Assembly: GCF_019744875.1 (NCBI RefSeq)
Contig: NZ_JAIETU010000006.1
Coordinates: forward strand, 372,001 to 436,000
Direction: 5' to 3'
Origin: Hyphomicrobium sp.
GTDB taxonomy: Bacteria > Pseudomonadota > Alphaproteobacteria > Rhizobiales > Hyphomicrobiaceae
Length of the DNA: 64,000 nucleotides
Shown here: positions 32,188 through 45,400 of the stretch, in pieces
Position numbering within the stretch: the first letter of the stretch is position 1
How the letters are laid out: each line of letters begins with the position of its first letter
The notes under the pieces: model-generated
The model's database searches: none
The model's input: only the letters and a program-made list of their open reading frames with translations
Told to the model about the DNA's origin: nothing
Made by a program: the position numbers and the translations under genes

Positions 32188-35100
32188 CAGGGCCGGTCGC
32201 CATCATCGGCGTGGGGATGCGGCTGCCCGGCGCGGACAACCTCGATGCGTTTTGGGCGCATCTGGCGGCGGGCCGCTCGCTGATCACCGAGGTTCCGGCG
32301 CGTCGCTGGAGCACGCGCGAGTTCCGCGGCAATCCCGCGACGGGCCACAAGACCAACAGCATCTGGGGCGGCTTTGTTGCCGACGCGGACGCGTTCGACG
32401 CGGACTTCTTCAACATTTCCCCGCGCGAGGCCGCGTGGATGGATCCGCAACAGCGCTTCGCGCTGGAGATGGCCTGGCACGCGATCGAGGATGCGGGGCT
32501 GTGCGCGAGCGCGCTGGCCGGCAGCCGTACCGGCGTCTACATGGGCGTTTGCCATTGGGACTACGCCGAGCTGATCCAGAAGCACCTCGCGCGCGTCGAA
32601 GCGCATACGCCGACCGGTATCGCGTTCTCCGTGATCGCGAACCGCGTGTCGCATGCCTTCGATTTTCGCGGGCCCAGTGTCACGAACGATACGGCGTGCG
32701 CGGCGTCGCTCGTGGCCATCAACGATGCCGTGCGTGATCTCGACCGTGGCGTTTGCGACCTGGCGCTTGCGGGCGGGGTGAACCTCGCGTGGTCGCCGGA
32801 TCACTTCATCGCGTTTGCAAAGAGCGGCATGCTCTCGCGCGACGGTCTCGCGAAAGCGTTCGATGCGCGAGCGGACGGCTATGTGCGTGGCGAGGGCGGC
32901 GCGGTGTTGCTGCTGAAGCCGCTGGCGCGCGCCGAGCAGGACGGCGATCCGATCCACGCGGTCATCGCGGGCATCGGCACCAACCACGGTGGGCGCACCA
33001 GCTCGCTTACAGTCACCAATCCGAACGCGCAGGCAGATCTGATCGCTGACGTGCATCGCCGGGCTGGTGTCGCGCCGCAGAGCGTGAGCTATGTGGAGGC
33101 GCACGGGCCTGGCACGCCGCTTGGCGATCCGATCGAGATCGCGGGCCTCAAGACCGCATTCCGGGTGCGCGCGGCGGAGACCGGCGTGGAGCTGGAGGCC
33201 GGCTCATGTGGTATCGGATCGGTCAAGACGAACATCGGACATCTCGAAGGTGCCGCGGGTGTCGCCGGTGTCGTCAAGGTGCTGGCCGCCCTGCGTCACG
33301 AGGCGTTGCCGCCGAACGTCGGATTCGAGACGCTCAATCCGCTCATCGACTTCGCGGGATCGCCGTTCCGCATCCAGAGCGACATGACGGCGTGGCCGCG
33401 CGTTGCTGGCCATCCGAGGCGCGCTGGCGTGAGCTCGTTCGGTTTTGGCGGCACCAATGCGCATGTGGTGATTGAGGACGCGAAACGGCCATCAAGGCGC
33501 GCGTCATCGGCGAACGGGCGTATCGTGTTTCCGCTTTCGGCACGGACCGATGACGCGCTGAAGCGCTATGCCGCCGACCTGCGTGATTTCATCTTGCAGC
33601 GGCCGAACGTGGATTTCGCGGATGTCGCGCTGACGTTCCAGACGGCGCGCGAGCCGATGGCGTGCCGCGTCGCGTTCGTTGTCGAGGATTGCGCCGGGCT
33701 CGCGGCGGCGTTGTCCACCTTCATCGCGGGCACGAGCGACGAGCGCGTGCGGTTGCCGGGCGGAGAGATTGCGAGCGAAGATCCGTGGCGCGGCGCCGAC
33801 CTGTGGGTGGCGGGCGGAGAGGTCATATTCGATGTGCCGGAGGGCGCGCGCAGGCTGCATGCGCCGCTCTATCCGTTCATGCGCGAGCGCCATTGGTTCG
33901 ATACGGCTTTCGGCTCCAAGGACGCCGAGCCTGTGGCGCATCCGTTCCTGCATCGCAACGTCTCGACGTTCGATGCGATCGCCTACCGGTCGCGCTTTTC
34001 GGGATCGGAATTCTTCTTCGCCGAGCATGTCGTGCAGGGAAGGACGATCCTTCCCGGCGTTGTTGCGCTCGAGATGGCGCGGGCGGCTTTTGCCAGCGCG
34101 GCATCCGCCGTACGGCCGTTGCGGATGACGGATGTGGTCTGGAGGCGCGCGATCGTCGCCGGGGAAGGTCCAGTCGATGTCGACATGCGGCTGTCCCGAT
34201 CGGGTGAAGGCGCGGACTTCACCGTAGCGACGCAGGACAGCGAGGGGGCGAGCGCGACGTCCGTGCAGGGGCGCATCGAACCTGCTGAGGCTTCGGCCAC
34301 GCGGCACGATCTCGCTGCCTTGAAGGCTCGGGCTTCTGAAATGATCGACCCGCTGACGTGCTATGAGCGCCTTTCCGCGCGCGGCATTACGCACGGGCCC
34401 TCCTTCCAAGCGCTGGCGCCGGTGCATCGCGGAGACGGCTTCGTGCTGGCGGAGCTTCGGCTTGCGCGCCGCCTCGCGGGGTCGCTCGGTGAGCTTCCGC
34501 TGCATCCTGTTTTGCTCGACGCGGCCATTCAGGCGTGGGTCGCGCTCGATGCCGACGCACCGAAGGGTGCGGGCGTTCCGTTCGCCTGCCGCGAGGTGAT
34601 CGTTGCGCGGGCGTGTGAGGCGCGCATGTGGGCGTACGTGCGACCGTGCGTGCGCTCGCGGCGCGACGCTGGAGCATCCGGTGCCGTGCTGCATCTCGAC
34701 ATCGATCTCACCGATCGCGACGGCAACGTGTGCGTGGCTTTTCGCGAGGTGGCCTTGCGTCTCGTTGGGGACGCTGCCCATCGCGTGACAGACGCGGACA
34801 GACCCGCTTTGGATGAGGGAAGCAGCACTCGCCTCGTGCTCGCGCGCGGGATCTGGCAGGAGCGCCCCGCGCAGAAAGTCGGCGGGCCTGCGCGCAAGAT
34901 TGATGTCGACCTTTTCGTGTCTGGTGAGCTTTCCGGTTTTCAAGGTCTGCTCGCGCAGCGGATGGGGCTGAAGGTTCATGTTTTGCCGTTGCGTGACGAG
35001 TCCGACGATGCGGACACGGCCGGGCGCTGGTGGCGCGCGATCCACGCTCATCTGGCGGCGGCGATGGCGTCGGGGCTGAAGGAGTCGCGGAAAATTGTCA

Positions 35101-36400
35101 TTGTCGTGCCGGACGCTTTGCCGGCCTACCTCTCCGCGCCGCTCGTTGGGCTTCTGCGAACTGCCGCGCTTGAAAATCCCAAGCTGTGCGGTGTCGTCGT
35201 TCGCGTCGATGGCGCGCAAGATGCTGCCGGGCTCGCTGGCATCGTTGCGGCGGAGGCCGCCTGTTCGGATACGTTCGTCGAGGTTCGCTACAGCCGGGAT
35301 GGCGAGAGGTGCGTCTGGCAGCCTGAGCCCGTTGACGATCCGGTGTCCGAACGATCGGCGCTGCAACTCGATCCTGATGGCGCGTACTGGATCACCGGCG
35401 GCCTCGGCGGGCTGGGGCTGTTGTTTGCGGGGGGACTGGTTGCGCGCGGTGCGCGTCGCATCGTTCTCAGTGGGCGCAGCGGGTCGGTCTCGGGCCCGCA
35501 GGCAGAGCGGATCGAAGCGCTGGCACAGCGCGGCGCCGACGTCCGGGTCATTCCGTGCGACGTTGCTTGCCGTGAAGACGTTGCGGGGCTTGTTGCAAAC
35601 GTCGAGAGAACATTCGCGCCGTTGCGCGGCGTCATTCATGGCGCGGGCGTGCTGGACGACGCGTTCATTTTTGGTGGCGATGCGGATCGCGCGGACAAAG
35701 TGCTCCGGCCGAAAATCGACGGCACGCTCATTGTCGATGCCGCGACGGCGCATATCGATTTGCAGTTCTTCGTGCTCTGTTCGTCCGTCGCATCCGTGTT
35801 CGGCAACGCTGGGCAAGGCGCGTATGCGGGCGCAAATGCGTTCATGGACGCATTCGCCGAGCATCGCGCGGAGGCTATGCTCCGCGGCGAGCGCCGTGGT
35901 GTAACGCGCGCCATCGCCTGGCCGTTGTGGGCTGAGGGCGGCATGTCGGTCGCGCCGCCGTTCGTGGAAGCTCTGCGCCGCCGCTTCGGGACTGAGCCGC
36001 TGCCGAGCGACGTCGGCCTTGACGCGCTGTGGCGGCTGCTCTCGTTGCCGGACGCGACCCGTTCAGTTGTTCTGCACGGCGATCCCACGCGCATCGGTCC
36101 TCTTTTGGAGGAGGCCGCGGCGCCAGAGACGCCGCCCGCCGATGCGGACCGCGCGGTCCTTCCCGATGCGGATCTCGTTGCGCGCACCATCGCGCATCTC
36201 AAAGAGCTTCTGTCGGACGCGACGCAGATCGATGCGGCTCGCATTCGCGCCGAAACCGCGCTCGTCGAGTACGGTCTCGATTCGATCATCATCGTCGATG
36301 TGACGGCGCGCCTGGAAAGCGTGCTCGGGCCGTTGTCGAAGACGTTGTTCTTCGAGTATGTCACGCTCGCGAGCCTTGCCGCTCATTTGGTTGAGGAGCA
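32184..36400 (+). other. PKS module 1: KS-DH-KR-ACP
   Basis: KS1 has Cys 172 in an unusual TACAAS context and HGPGT instead of HGTGT. DH1 has His 615 in HxxxGxxxxP (EHVVQGRTILPG) and Asp 779 in DAAIQ, so it should be active. KR1 has GGLGGLG, catalytic Tyr 1214 and an LDD motif (B-type alcohol). ACP1 carries Ser 1367 (GLDSI). Expected outcome: an alpha,beta-unsaturated thioester. Confidence 0.88.
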
Positions 36401-39400
36401 CGGGGCGGCTCTTGCGCGGGCGTTACCGGGTGCCGCCGCGCCGATGCAGGTTGCGGCTTTGCAAAAGCGAGACGACGTAAAGCGGGAAGCGCCGCAAGAA
36501 AATCTCGCATCCGCCGATCACGACGACACGCACGATATCGCGATCATCGGCATCTCCCTTCGCGTCGCCAAGGCGGCGGATAAAGACGCGTTCTGGGAGA
36601 TGCTGTCGAAGGGGCTGCACGGCGTCGGGCCGGTGCCGCGCGAGCGATGGGATCACGAGGCGATCTATCATCCGGACCGCGACGTGCTCGGCAAGACGGT
36701 CGTCAAAACCGGCGCGTTTCTCGACGATATCGACGCGTTCGATCCGCGTTATTTCCGGATATCGCAGGCCGAAGCCGAGCTGATGAGCCCGGAGGTGCGG
36801 CTGTTCCTGGAGGCGAGCGTGGAGGCGTTCGAGGACGCCGGCTATTCGCGCGAGACGCTGCAAACGAAGATGGGCGGCGACGTTGCGGTTCTCGTGGGGT
36901 CGATGACCAACGAGTACGATTATTTCGGTTTCGAGAGCATGCTGTCGGGCGGAGCGCGGGCGAGCGGCAGCTATACCGGCACGTTGCCGAACATGGTGTC
37001 CTATTTCTACGGCCTGACGGGGCCCTCATATTTTCTCGACACGATGTGCTCGGCGGCGGCGACCTGCATGCACGAAGCCGTGCACATGCTGCGCGCGGGG
37101 CGCTGCAAGATGGCGCTTGCGGGTGGCGTGAGCCTGCTGCTGCACCCGCAGAAGCTGATCGCCGTTTCGCAGGAACATTTCACGAGCAAGACCGCTGATG
37201 TCGTGCGCGGTTATGGCGTCGGCGCGGACGGCACGATCCTCGGCGAAGGGGTGGGTGCGGTCGTCCTGAAGCGACGCGCCGATGCCATTCGGGACGGCGA
37301 CCACATCTATGGTGTGATCAAGGGCACGGCCGTCACCAACGCTGGCGTGCGGAACGGCTTTACGGTGCCGAGCCCCGCGCAACAGGCCGCGGCCGTTAGC
37401 GGTGCGATCGACGATGCGGGGATCGATCCGCGAACGATCGGGTATGTCGAGGGGCATGGGTCGGGCACTGCGCTCGGAGATCCGATCGAAGTCCGGGCGC
37501 TGACGCAGGCGTATCGCGCGCACACAGCCGACACGCAGTTCTGCCCGATCGGAACCGTGAAATCGAACGTCGCGCATCTGCTGGCGGCGGCGGCCGTGGC
37601 GGGTGTGGCGAAGGTTCTGATGCAGATGAAGCACGGCCAGCTTGCGCCGTCTCTGCATGCCGAAACGCTCAATCCCGATATTCCGTTCGCGACGACGCCG
37701 TTCTACGTCCAGCGCGCGCTTGCGCCGTGGCCGCGTGTGGCTGGGCCTGACGGTCGCGCGCTGCCGCGCCGGGCCGGCGTGACCTCGATCGGCGCGGGCG
37801 GCATGAACGCGCATCTGATCATCGAGGAGCACATCCCCGGCTCGCGCATGCCGCATCCGGGTGGGGCTGAAGTTTGCGTCTTTTCGGCGATGACCGAGGC
37901 CGCGCTTCTCCGGCTCGTGGCGCGGATGCGCGACTTCATCGCGTCGGCTCCCGAGCCGGCGCTCGCCGACATCGCCTTTACACTGCAAACGGGCCGAACG
38001 GAGCTGCCGTGCCGTCTCGCGGTCGTGGCCGAAGGCTGTGACGATCTTGTCGTCAAGCTGGCCGCGTTCCTGGCGAAGCCCGCGAGCGGAAGCCGCGTCT
38101 GGTACACGCCGAGTACGCTTGATCGCGAGCCGCGTTTCGATACGGTGCGCGTTGCGGCGGATACGGGCGCCCGCGCGCTGGATCGGGTGGCGACGGCGTG
38201 GGTGGACGGCACCGGCATCGACTGGGAGGCGCATCACGCGGGGCGGCGCCCCTACCGTGTTTCCTTGCCGACGTATCCCTTCGAGCGGGTGCGGTGCTGG
38301 TATCCGGCGCGGGCCGATGCGCCGTCCGTGGTTCGGCCGCTCGGCGCGCGCGCGTTGAGCGACGGCCTGTACACGGAACTCAAAGCTGACCCGCGGCAGC
38401 CCGCGCGCTCGGCCGGTGAAGGGCAGCTCGCGAGCGCGTTGACGGAGCTTGCGGCCGATCTTCTCAAGTTCGATCGCGGGACGCTGAGCGCGCGTACGTC
38501 GTTCTACGATCTCGGGTTCGATTCCATCTCGCTGACGCGGTTCGCAGCGCTGATCGGCGAGCGCTTCGGCGTGCCGGTCTCGCCCGCGATCTTCTTCGAC
38601 TGCGAGCACATCGAGGCGCTCGCGCAGCATCTCGCGTCGCGCGGCGCCGGGGGCGCCAGCGAAGTGGCTGTGCTCCCGGGGGCAGGGATTGCTTCTCAGG
38701 ACGAGCGTTCGCCGGGGCGTAAGAGCGGCGGCATGAGCATCGCGATCGTGGGCATGGCGGCGCGATTGCCGGGGGCGGAGTCGGTCGATGACTTCATCGA
38801 GCGTTTGCTCGCGGGTGAGGATCTGACAAGCCCGTTCCCGCACCATCGCTACACGGGCGCCTATGCGGACCGCCTGAAGCAGGCGAGCTTCGCGAAGCGC
38901 GGTGGCTTCCTGGCTGACGTGGACCGTTTCGACGCGGCGTTCTTCCGTATCTCGCCGGTGGAAGCGGAGCGCTTGGATCCCCAGCAGCGTCTCATGCTCG
39001 AGACGTCGTGGCGGGCGCTGGAGCAGGCTGGATATCGTCCGGAAGACCTGCCGCGCGATACGGGCGTGTTCGTCGGTGTGTCGGGACGTGACTATGCGAG
39101 CCTGCTCGAAGCCCACGCCATTGCGCACGACGGGTTCGCAGCCACGGGCAATTCGCTGGCGATGGTCGCCAATCGCATCTCGCATGTCCTCGACGTTCGG
39201 GGTCCGAGCGAGGCGATCGATACGGCGTGTTCCAGCTCGCTCGTGGCGCTGGTGCGTGCGGCGGATGCGCTGGCGGCGGGCCGCTGCGCGATGGCGCTGG
39301 TGGGCGGCGTCAATCTTACGCTGGCGGTCGAGGGCTTCGAGGGGCCGCACCTCGCCGGCATGCTGAGCCCGGACGGGCGCTGCAAGACGTTCTCGGTGGA

Positions 39401-42400
39401 TGCCAATGGCTATGCGCGTGGCGAGGGCGTGGTGGCGCTGTTGCTGAAGCCGCTTACGAACGCCGAAGCCGACGGCGACTCTATTTTCGGCGTTCTTGTC
39501 GGCGGCGCCGTCAATCATGGCGGACGGGCGGGCGCGCTGACGGCGCCTAACGCGAAGGCGCAGGCGGAACTCATCGAACAGGCGATGGCGGGCATCGATC
39601 CGGCCACCATCGGTTTCATCGAGGCCCACGGCACCGGGACGGCGTTGGGAGATCCGGTCGAGGTCGCAGCGCTCGGTGCCGCGTACCGGAAGCTTGCGGG
39701 CGACGGGGGTGTGCTGCCTCCGATCGGTCTCGGCGCGGTGAAATCGAACATCGGGCATCTGGAAGCCGCCGCGGGACTGGCCGGGGTTGTGAAGGTGCTC
39801 GGCGCGATGGAGCGCGGGATCATGCCGCCGACGCTCCACTGCCGCGCGCTCAATCCGCATGTCGAGCTTAGCGGGACGCCGTTCTTAATCGTTCGCGAGC
39901 CGACGCCGTGGCCGCGCCGTGTCGATGCGCAGGGCTCCGAGCTTCCGAAGCGCGCGGGCGTTTCGAGCTTCGGGTTCGGGGGCGTCAATGCGCATGTCGT
40001 GGTCGAGGCGTATGCGGGCGGGCGCAACCGGCGTCCGCCATTGGCTGCGCGCGCGTTTGCCGACACGCGCTTCTGGATTCCGGGCCAGAAGATTGGCTCT
40101 GCGTCTCCGGAAGCCACTCCAAAAGGCGAGGTCGTGCTTCATGTCCCGCGTTGGACTGAGGCGGCGCTTTCGCAGCCGAAGCGCGACGCGCCGCGACGGC
40201 GCCTCGTTCTCTCGTGCGGGGTCGACGTGTCTGAGACGGCGGGGTGTCGCGTCATCGATTGTATGCCCGCGACGGGGGATGTTGCGGCCCGGTATGCGGC
40301 GTCCGCGGGCGTCTTGCTCGAGGCGCTGCAATCGGAGCTGGCCCGCAGGGATGCCGCGCCGGTCTTCGTTCAGCTTGTTCATGCCTTGGAGGATGACGGG
40401 CCTCTGTTCGCTGGGCTCGGTGCGTTGCTTGATACCGCCCGCGCGGAATGCGCGCATCTCACGGGCCAGGTGGTTGGCGTTTCCGCAGGGCTTGCACCGG
40501 GCGCAGTTGCGGCGCTGCTCGATGCCGAGGCACGCCAGTCGGCGTATCGGTGTGTTCGAATAGAGAGGGACCGCCGCCTCGTTTTAACGTGGGAGGAAAG
40601 CCCGCATGCGCCGCTCGCGCGGCCGGCCTGGCGCGACGGGGGTGTCTATCTCATCACGGGCGGCTTGGGCGGGCTTGGACGTCTCCTTGCGTTCGACATC
40701 GCGGCGCGCGCGAACGCGCCGGTTCTCGTGTTGACCGGGGCGTCGCCGCTCGATCCCGAGCGCCAGTCCCTTCTCGATGCGCTGCAGAAGGCCGGCGCGC
40801 GAGCCCGCTATCATCAGGTCGACGTTTGCGATGCGGACGCGGTCGTGGAACTCGTGGCGGAGACGGTGCGCTGTGAGGGCGCTCTCAACGGCGTGTTCCA
40901 CTGCGCGGGTGTCCTGCGGGATCGCACGCTTTTGAACAAGACGCGCGCCGATCTCTACGCCGTGCTCGCTCCCAAGGTGACCGGCGCGCTGGCGCTCGCT
41001 GAGGCGTGCAAAGGGCTTTCGCTCGATTGCTTCGTGCTGTTTTCCTCGCTCGCGGGGGCTTTCGGAAACGCGGGGCAGGGGGACTATGCCGCTGCGAACG
41101 CGTTCCTCGACGCGCTGGCTCACACGCTGCGCGGCGAGCTTCCCGCTGTTTCTGTGAACTGGCCGCTGTGGCGCGACGGCGGGATGCGGATCGACGCCGC
41201 TGGGCAAGCGGCACTGTTCGCGGCGATGGGGCAGCGCCCGCTTTCCTCCGATGATGGTCTCGCTGCGTTGGGTGCAGCGCTCGCCATGGATGAGCCGCAG
41301 GTGGCGGTCGTCGCGGGTGATGCGCGGCGCATCCGGACTTATTTCGAGGCTGCGGCGCTGGCGGGCGCTTGTACGGATATCGCCGCAACCGATGTCGCCG
41401 CTGCGTCTGTGCCTGCGCGACCGGTTTCACGCCGCCTCGTCGAGCGCACGGAGGAGGCGCTGCGCCATCTGCTGTCGCGGGTCAGCGGCGTGGCGGCTGC
41501 GTCCATTGCGGCGGATACACCACTCGACGCCTACGGTATCGACTCGCTCATGATCACGCGGCTCAATCGCGAGCTTGGCGACATGTTCGGGCCGCTGTCG
41601 GCCGCGTTGCTGTTCGAGCATCGCACGCTCGCGGCGCTCGCGCGTCATCTCACGGACCAGCATCCGGACGGATGCCGCCGTTTCACGGGCGAAGAGGCGG
41701 TGGAAACGGAAATTCCCGCCGCGCCGGGGGCAGCGTGTGACGCGCGGCCGGACGTGCGGTTGCGTACGTCGCCGGAGCGTTCGCCTGCGACTGAGCGCGA
41801 GCCCATCGCCATCATCGGCATGAGCGGGCGATATCCGGGCGCCGAGGATCTCGATGCCTTCTGGGACAACTTGGCGGCGGGTCGCGATCTCGTCGGCGAG
41901 GTGCCGCAGGATCGCTGGCCGCTCGCGGGCTTTTTCGAGCCGGACGTCGAAACGGCCGTGGCGCGCGGGCAGAGCTATGCCAAGTGGGGCGGCTTCCTCG
42001 ATGGCTTCGCCGAGTTCGATGCGCTGCTGTTCAAGATCTCGCCGCGCGAGGCCGCGTCGATGGATCCGCAGGAGCGCTTGTTCCTGATGGCGGCCTGGGC
42101 CGCGTGCGAGGATGCCGGCTACAGCCGCGCGCGTCTCGCATTCCGGCACCGATCGCGCGTCGGCGTCTATGTGGGCGTCACCAAAACCGGCTTTGCGCTG
42201 CACGGGCCTTTCACGGGGGCCGGTGGTGCGGTGGTGCGGCCTACGACCTCGTTTGCTGGCATCGCCAACCGCGTCTCGCATGTGCTCGATCTCAACGGAC
42301 CGAGCGTGCCGGTCGATACCATGTGCTCGTCGTCGCTCACCGCCATTCACGTGGCGTGCGAGGCGCTGCGCGCCGGCACCTGCGAGATGGCGCTTACGGG

Positions 42401-45400
42401 CGGCGTGAATCTCTATTTGCATCCGTCGAACTTCGCGGAGCTGTCTGCTGCGCGCATGTTGAGCCCGGACGGGACGTGCAAGAGCTTCGGCGCGGGTGCC
42501 AACGGATTCGTGCCGGGCGAGGGCGTGGGGTGCCTGCTGCTGAAGCCGCTGTCACGTGCGCTGGCCGACGGGGATCGCATTCATGCCGTGATCCGTGGCA
42601 CCGCTGTCAATCACGGAGGGCGAACGAACGGCTACACGGTGCCCAATCTTGCCGCGCAGCGGGACGTGATCCGTGCCGCGCTCGACGCGGCCGGGCTCAA
42701 TGCGCGCGACGTGACGTGCATTGAAGCGCACGGCACGGGGACGGACCTCGGCGATCCGATCGAGGTGGAAGGGCTCGCGCAGGCGTTCGGAATGGATACC
42801 GCGGAGCGCGGGTTCTGCGCGCTCGGGTCGGTGAAATCTAACATCGGCCATCTCGAAGCCGCGGCGGGCATCGCGGGGCTGACGAAGGCCGTGCTGCAAA
42901 TGAAGCACGGGATGATCGCGCCGACGTTGCATGCCGCAGAGGCCAACCCCAAGCTCGATCTCGACACTACGCCGTTCCGGCTGCAGACGTCGCTCGGCCC
43001 GTGGAATGGGCCGCGTATTGCCGGCATTTCCTCGTTCGGCGCGGGCGGCGCCAACGCACATGTGCTGGTCGAGGAGTGGCGGCACGACGAGGGGCTGCGG
43101 ACAGGTGGCGCCACGCGAAGCTATCCAATTCTTTTGTCGGCGCGGGATCCGGAGAGGTTGCGCGTGGCGGCCGGGCGGCTGCTCGCGGTGGTGGAAAAGA
43201 ACCTTGCCGCGAAAAACTCACGAGGTGCAATCGACGGTTTGGGCGGCCCGACCGTCGCGGTTCTGCGCGCAAAGCTTGCCGAATTGCTGGATGTTTCACC
43301 GGCTGAGATCGATGACGCCGAGTCGTTCGACTCGCTCGGCGTTGATCGCGGGCATCGCGTTGCGCTCGCGTCCTGGCTTGAGAGTGACTTCCAGATTGGA
43401 TCTGCGCAACGGGCCGTGGATAGCGTCGAGACGCTGGCGCAACTCGGGGCGGGTCTCGTTGCGCAAGAGCCGGTGTTCGAGGCGGGCAACGACGTGGGTT
43501 CGCTCAGCATTGCTGATATAGCGTGGACGCTGCAGGTCGGGCGCGAAGCGATGGACGCGCGGCTTGCGATCGAAGCGGCCGACCTCGATGAGTTTCAAGC
43601 CGGTTTGCGCGCTTTCCTCGACGGGAAGATCGAACACCCGGGTCTTCACATCGGCAATGCGAACGATCACCGTGCGACCATTTCCGTCCTTAGCGGCGAT
43701 GACGAGATCCGCTCGCTCGCGGAGAGCTGGATCGCGCGGGGCAGCCTCGGCCGCCTGCTGACGCTTTGGGTGCAAGGGCTGGACCTCGACTGGGAGAGCC
43801 TTGCGGGGCCTGCTGCTGGGCGGGTCGTATCGCTGCCGTGCTACCCGTTCGCGCGCGAGCGTTATTGGATTCCGAATGCCGGGCAGTTGATGAGCGATAC
43901 GGCGTCGCGGCCCGAAGAGACGGATATTGCTCGTCTGGCGACGGATATGGAAGCGCTCGACGCTGCGATTGCGGCGGTGGTTCGCGCAAGTGTTGCCGCG
44001 TTCTCTGGCCGCACGCTTGCCGATCCCTTCGGTCGCTGGTGCGACGCCCTCGATGTGCTTCTGCCCGCCACGCTCGTGGAGCCGCGTGATGCCGCGTGGG
44101 CTGCGTGGGATCGTTTCAAGTCGCAGGCGTCGCCGTCGCTCGCGGCGCAGATTACGCTCGCTGAAACCATGCTCCGGGCATTGCCGGACATCCTGTCGGG
44201 CCGACGCGCCGCCCCCGCCGTCATGTTCCCAGGCGGGAAGCTCGATCTCGTCGAGGGCGTCTATACGGCAAACCCCGTCGCGGCCCGTTTCAGTGCAGGT
44301 GTGGCGCGCGCTGCAGCCGCGTGGGTTGCGGATCGGCTGAAGGTTGCGCCCGGAGCGTCGATCCGCGTCCTAGAGATCGGCGCGGGTACGGGGGCCACGA
44401 GCGCGCATGTGTTCGCGGCGCTGGCGCCGTTCGGCGCAGCCATCGCCGACTATTGCTACACCGACGTTTCGCGCGCGTTTCTCATCAAGGCGGAACAGCG
44501 CTTCAAGAACGATGCACCGTCTCTGTCGACGGCGCTGTTCGATGTCGAGAAGCCGCCGGCCGAACAGGGTCTCGCGGCAGGTCGCTTCGATCTCGTGATC
44601 GCCGCCAACGTGCTGCACGCGACCTCCGACATCGGCCGGACTTTGCGGCATGTGCGCGAGACGCTGGCGCCGGGCGGGGCGCTGCTCTTGAACGAGACCA
44701 GTCGTGCGTCCCTGTTCACGCACGTGACGTTCGGCCTGCTCGACGGGTGGTGGCGCTTCACGGATGCGGAGCGGCGCATTCCCGGCACGCCGTCGCTTTC
44801 GCCAGACGGTTGGCGGCGCGCGCTTGAGGACGCAGGATTTGTGTGGCGCGCCGGCTCACAGGATCGCGAGCTTGCGCTAGGCCAGCAGATCATCGTTGCA
44901 GAGCGTCCCGCTGTGGTGGCCGAGAAACGAGCGAGCGACCACTCGCGAAGCCTCCGCGATGTCATTCGCGGCGCCGTTGCCAAGACCTTGAACATGCCGG
45001 CTGAGGCCATCGCCGTTGAGACGCCGTTTGCCGATTACGGGCTCGATTCCATTCTGGGGGCGGAGCTGGTCGAGCGGCTGCGGGGTGTGCTCGGCATCCG
45101 GATCGAGCAAACGCGCCTCTACGATTTCGGCAGTGTGCTTCGTCTCGAAGATTACGTCGCGAGCGCCTTCCCGGACGCCGCTGCGCCGAAGATAGATGTT
45201 GCGGTGGCGGCCACGCCGCCTTCGCCGGTCGAGGAGGCGAAGCTTGCTCCGGCGATTGCGAGGCACGACCGCCGCGAGCCGATTGCCGTCGTGGGCCTCA
45301 GCGGGCGTTTCGCGCAGTCGCCCGATGTCGACGCGCTCTGGTCTCATCTGTTGGCGGGTCGTGATCTCGTCGAGCCTGTGACGCGCTTCAGCACTGCAAA

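Noticed and set aside
36528-38625. Branching (B) domain in module 2
   Set aside because: The interval between KS2 and ACP2 is accounted for by the standard KS flanking linker; there is no room for a domain of about 250 residues.
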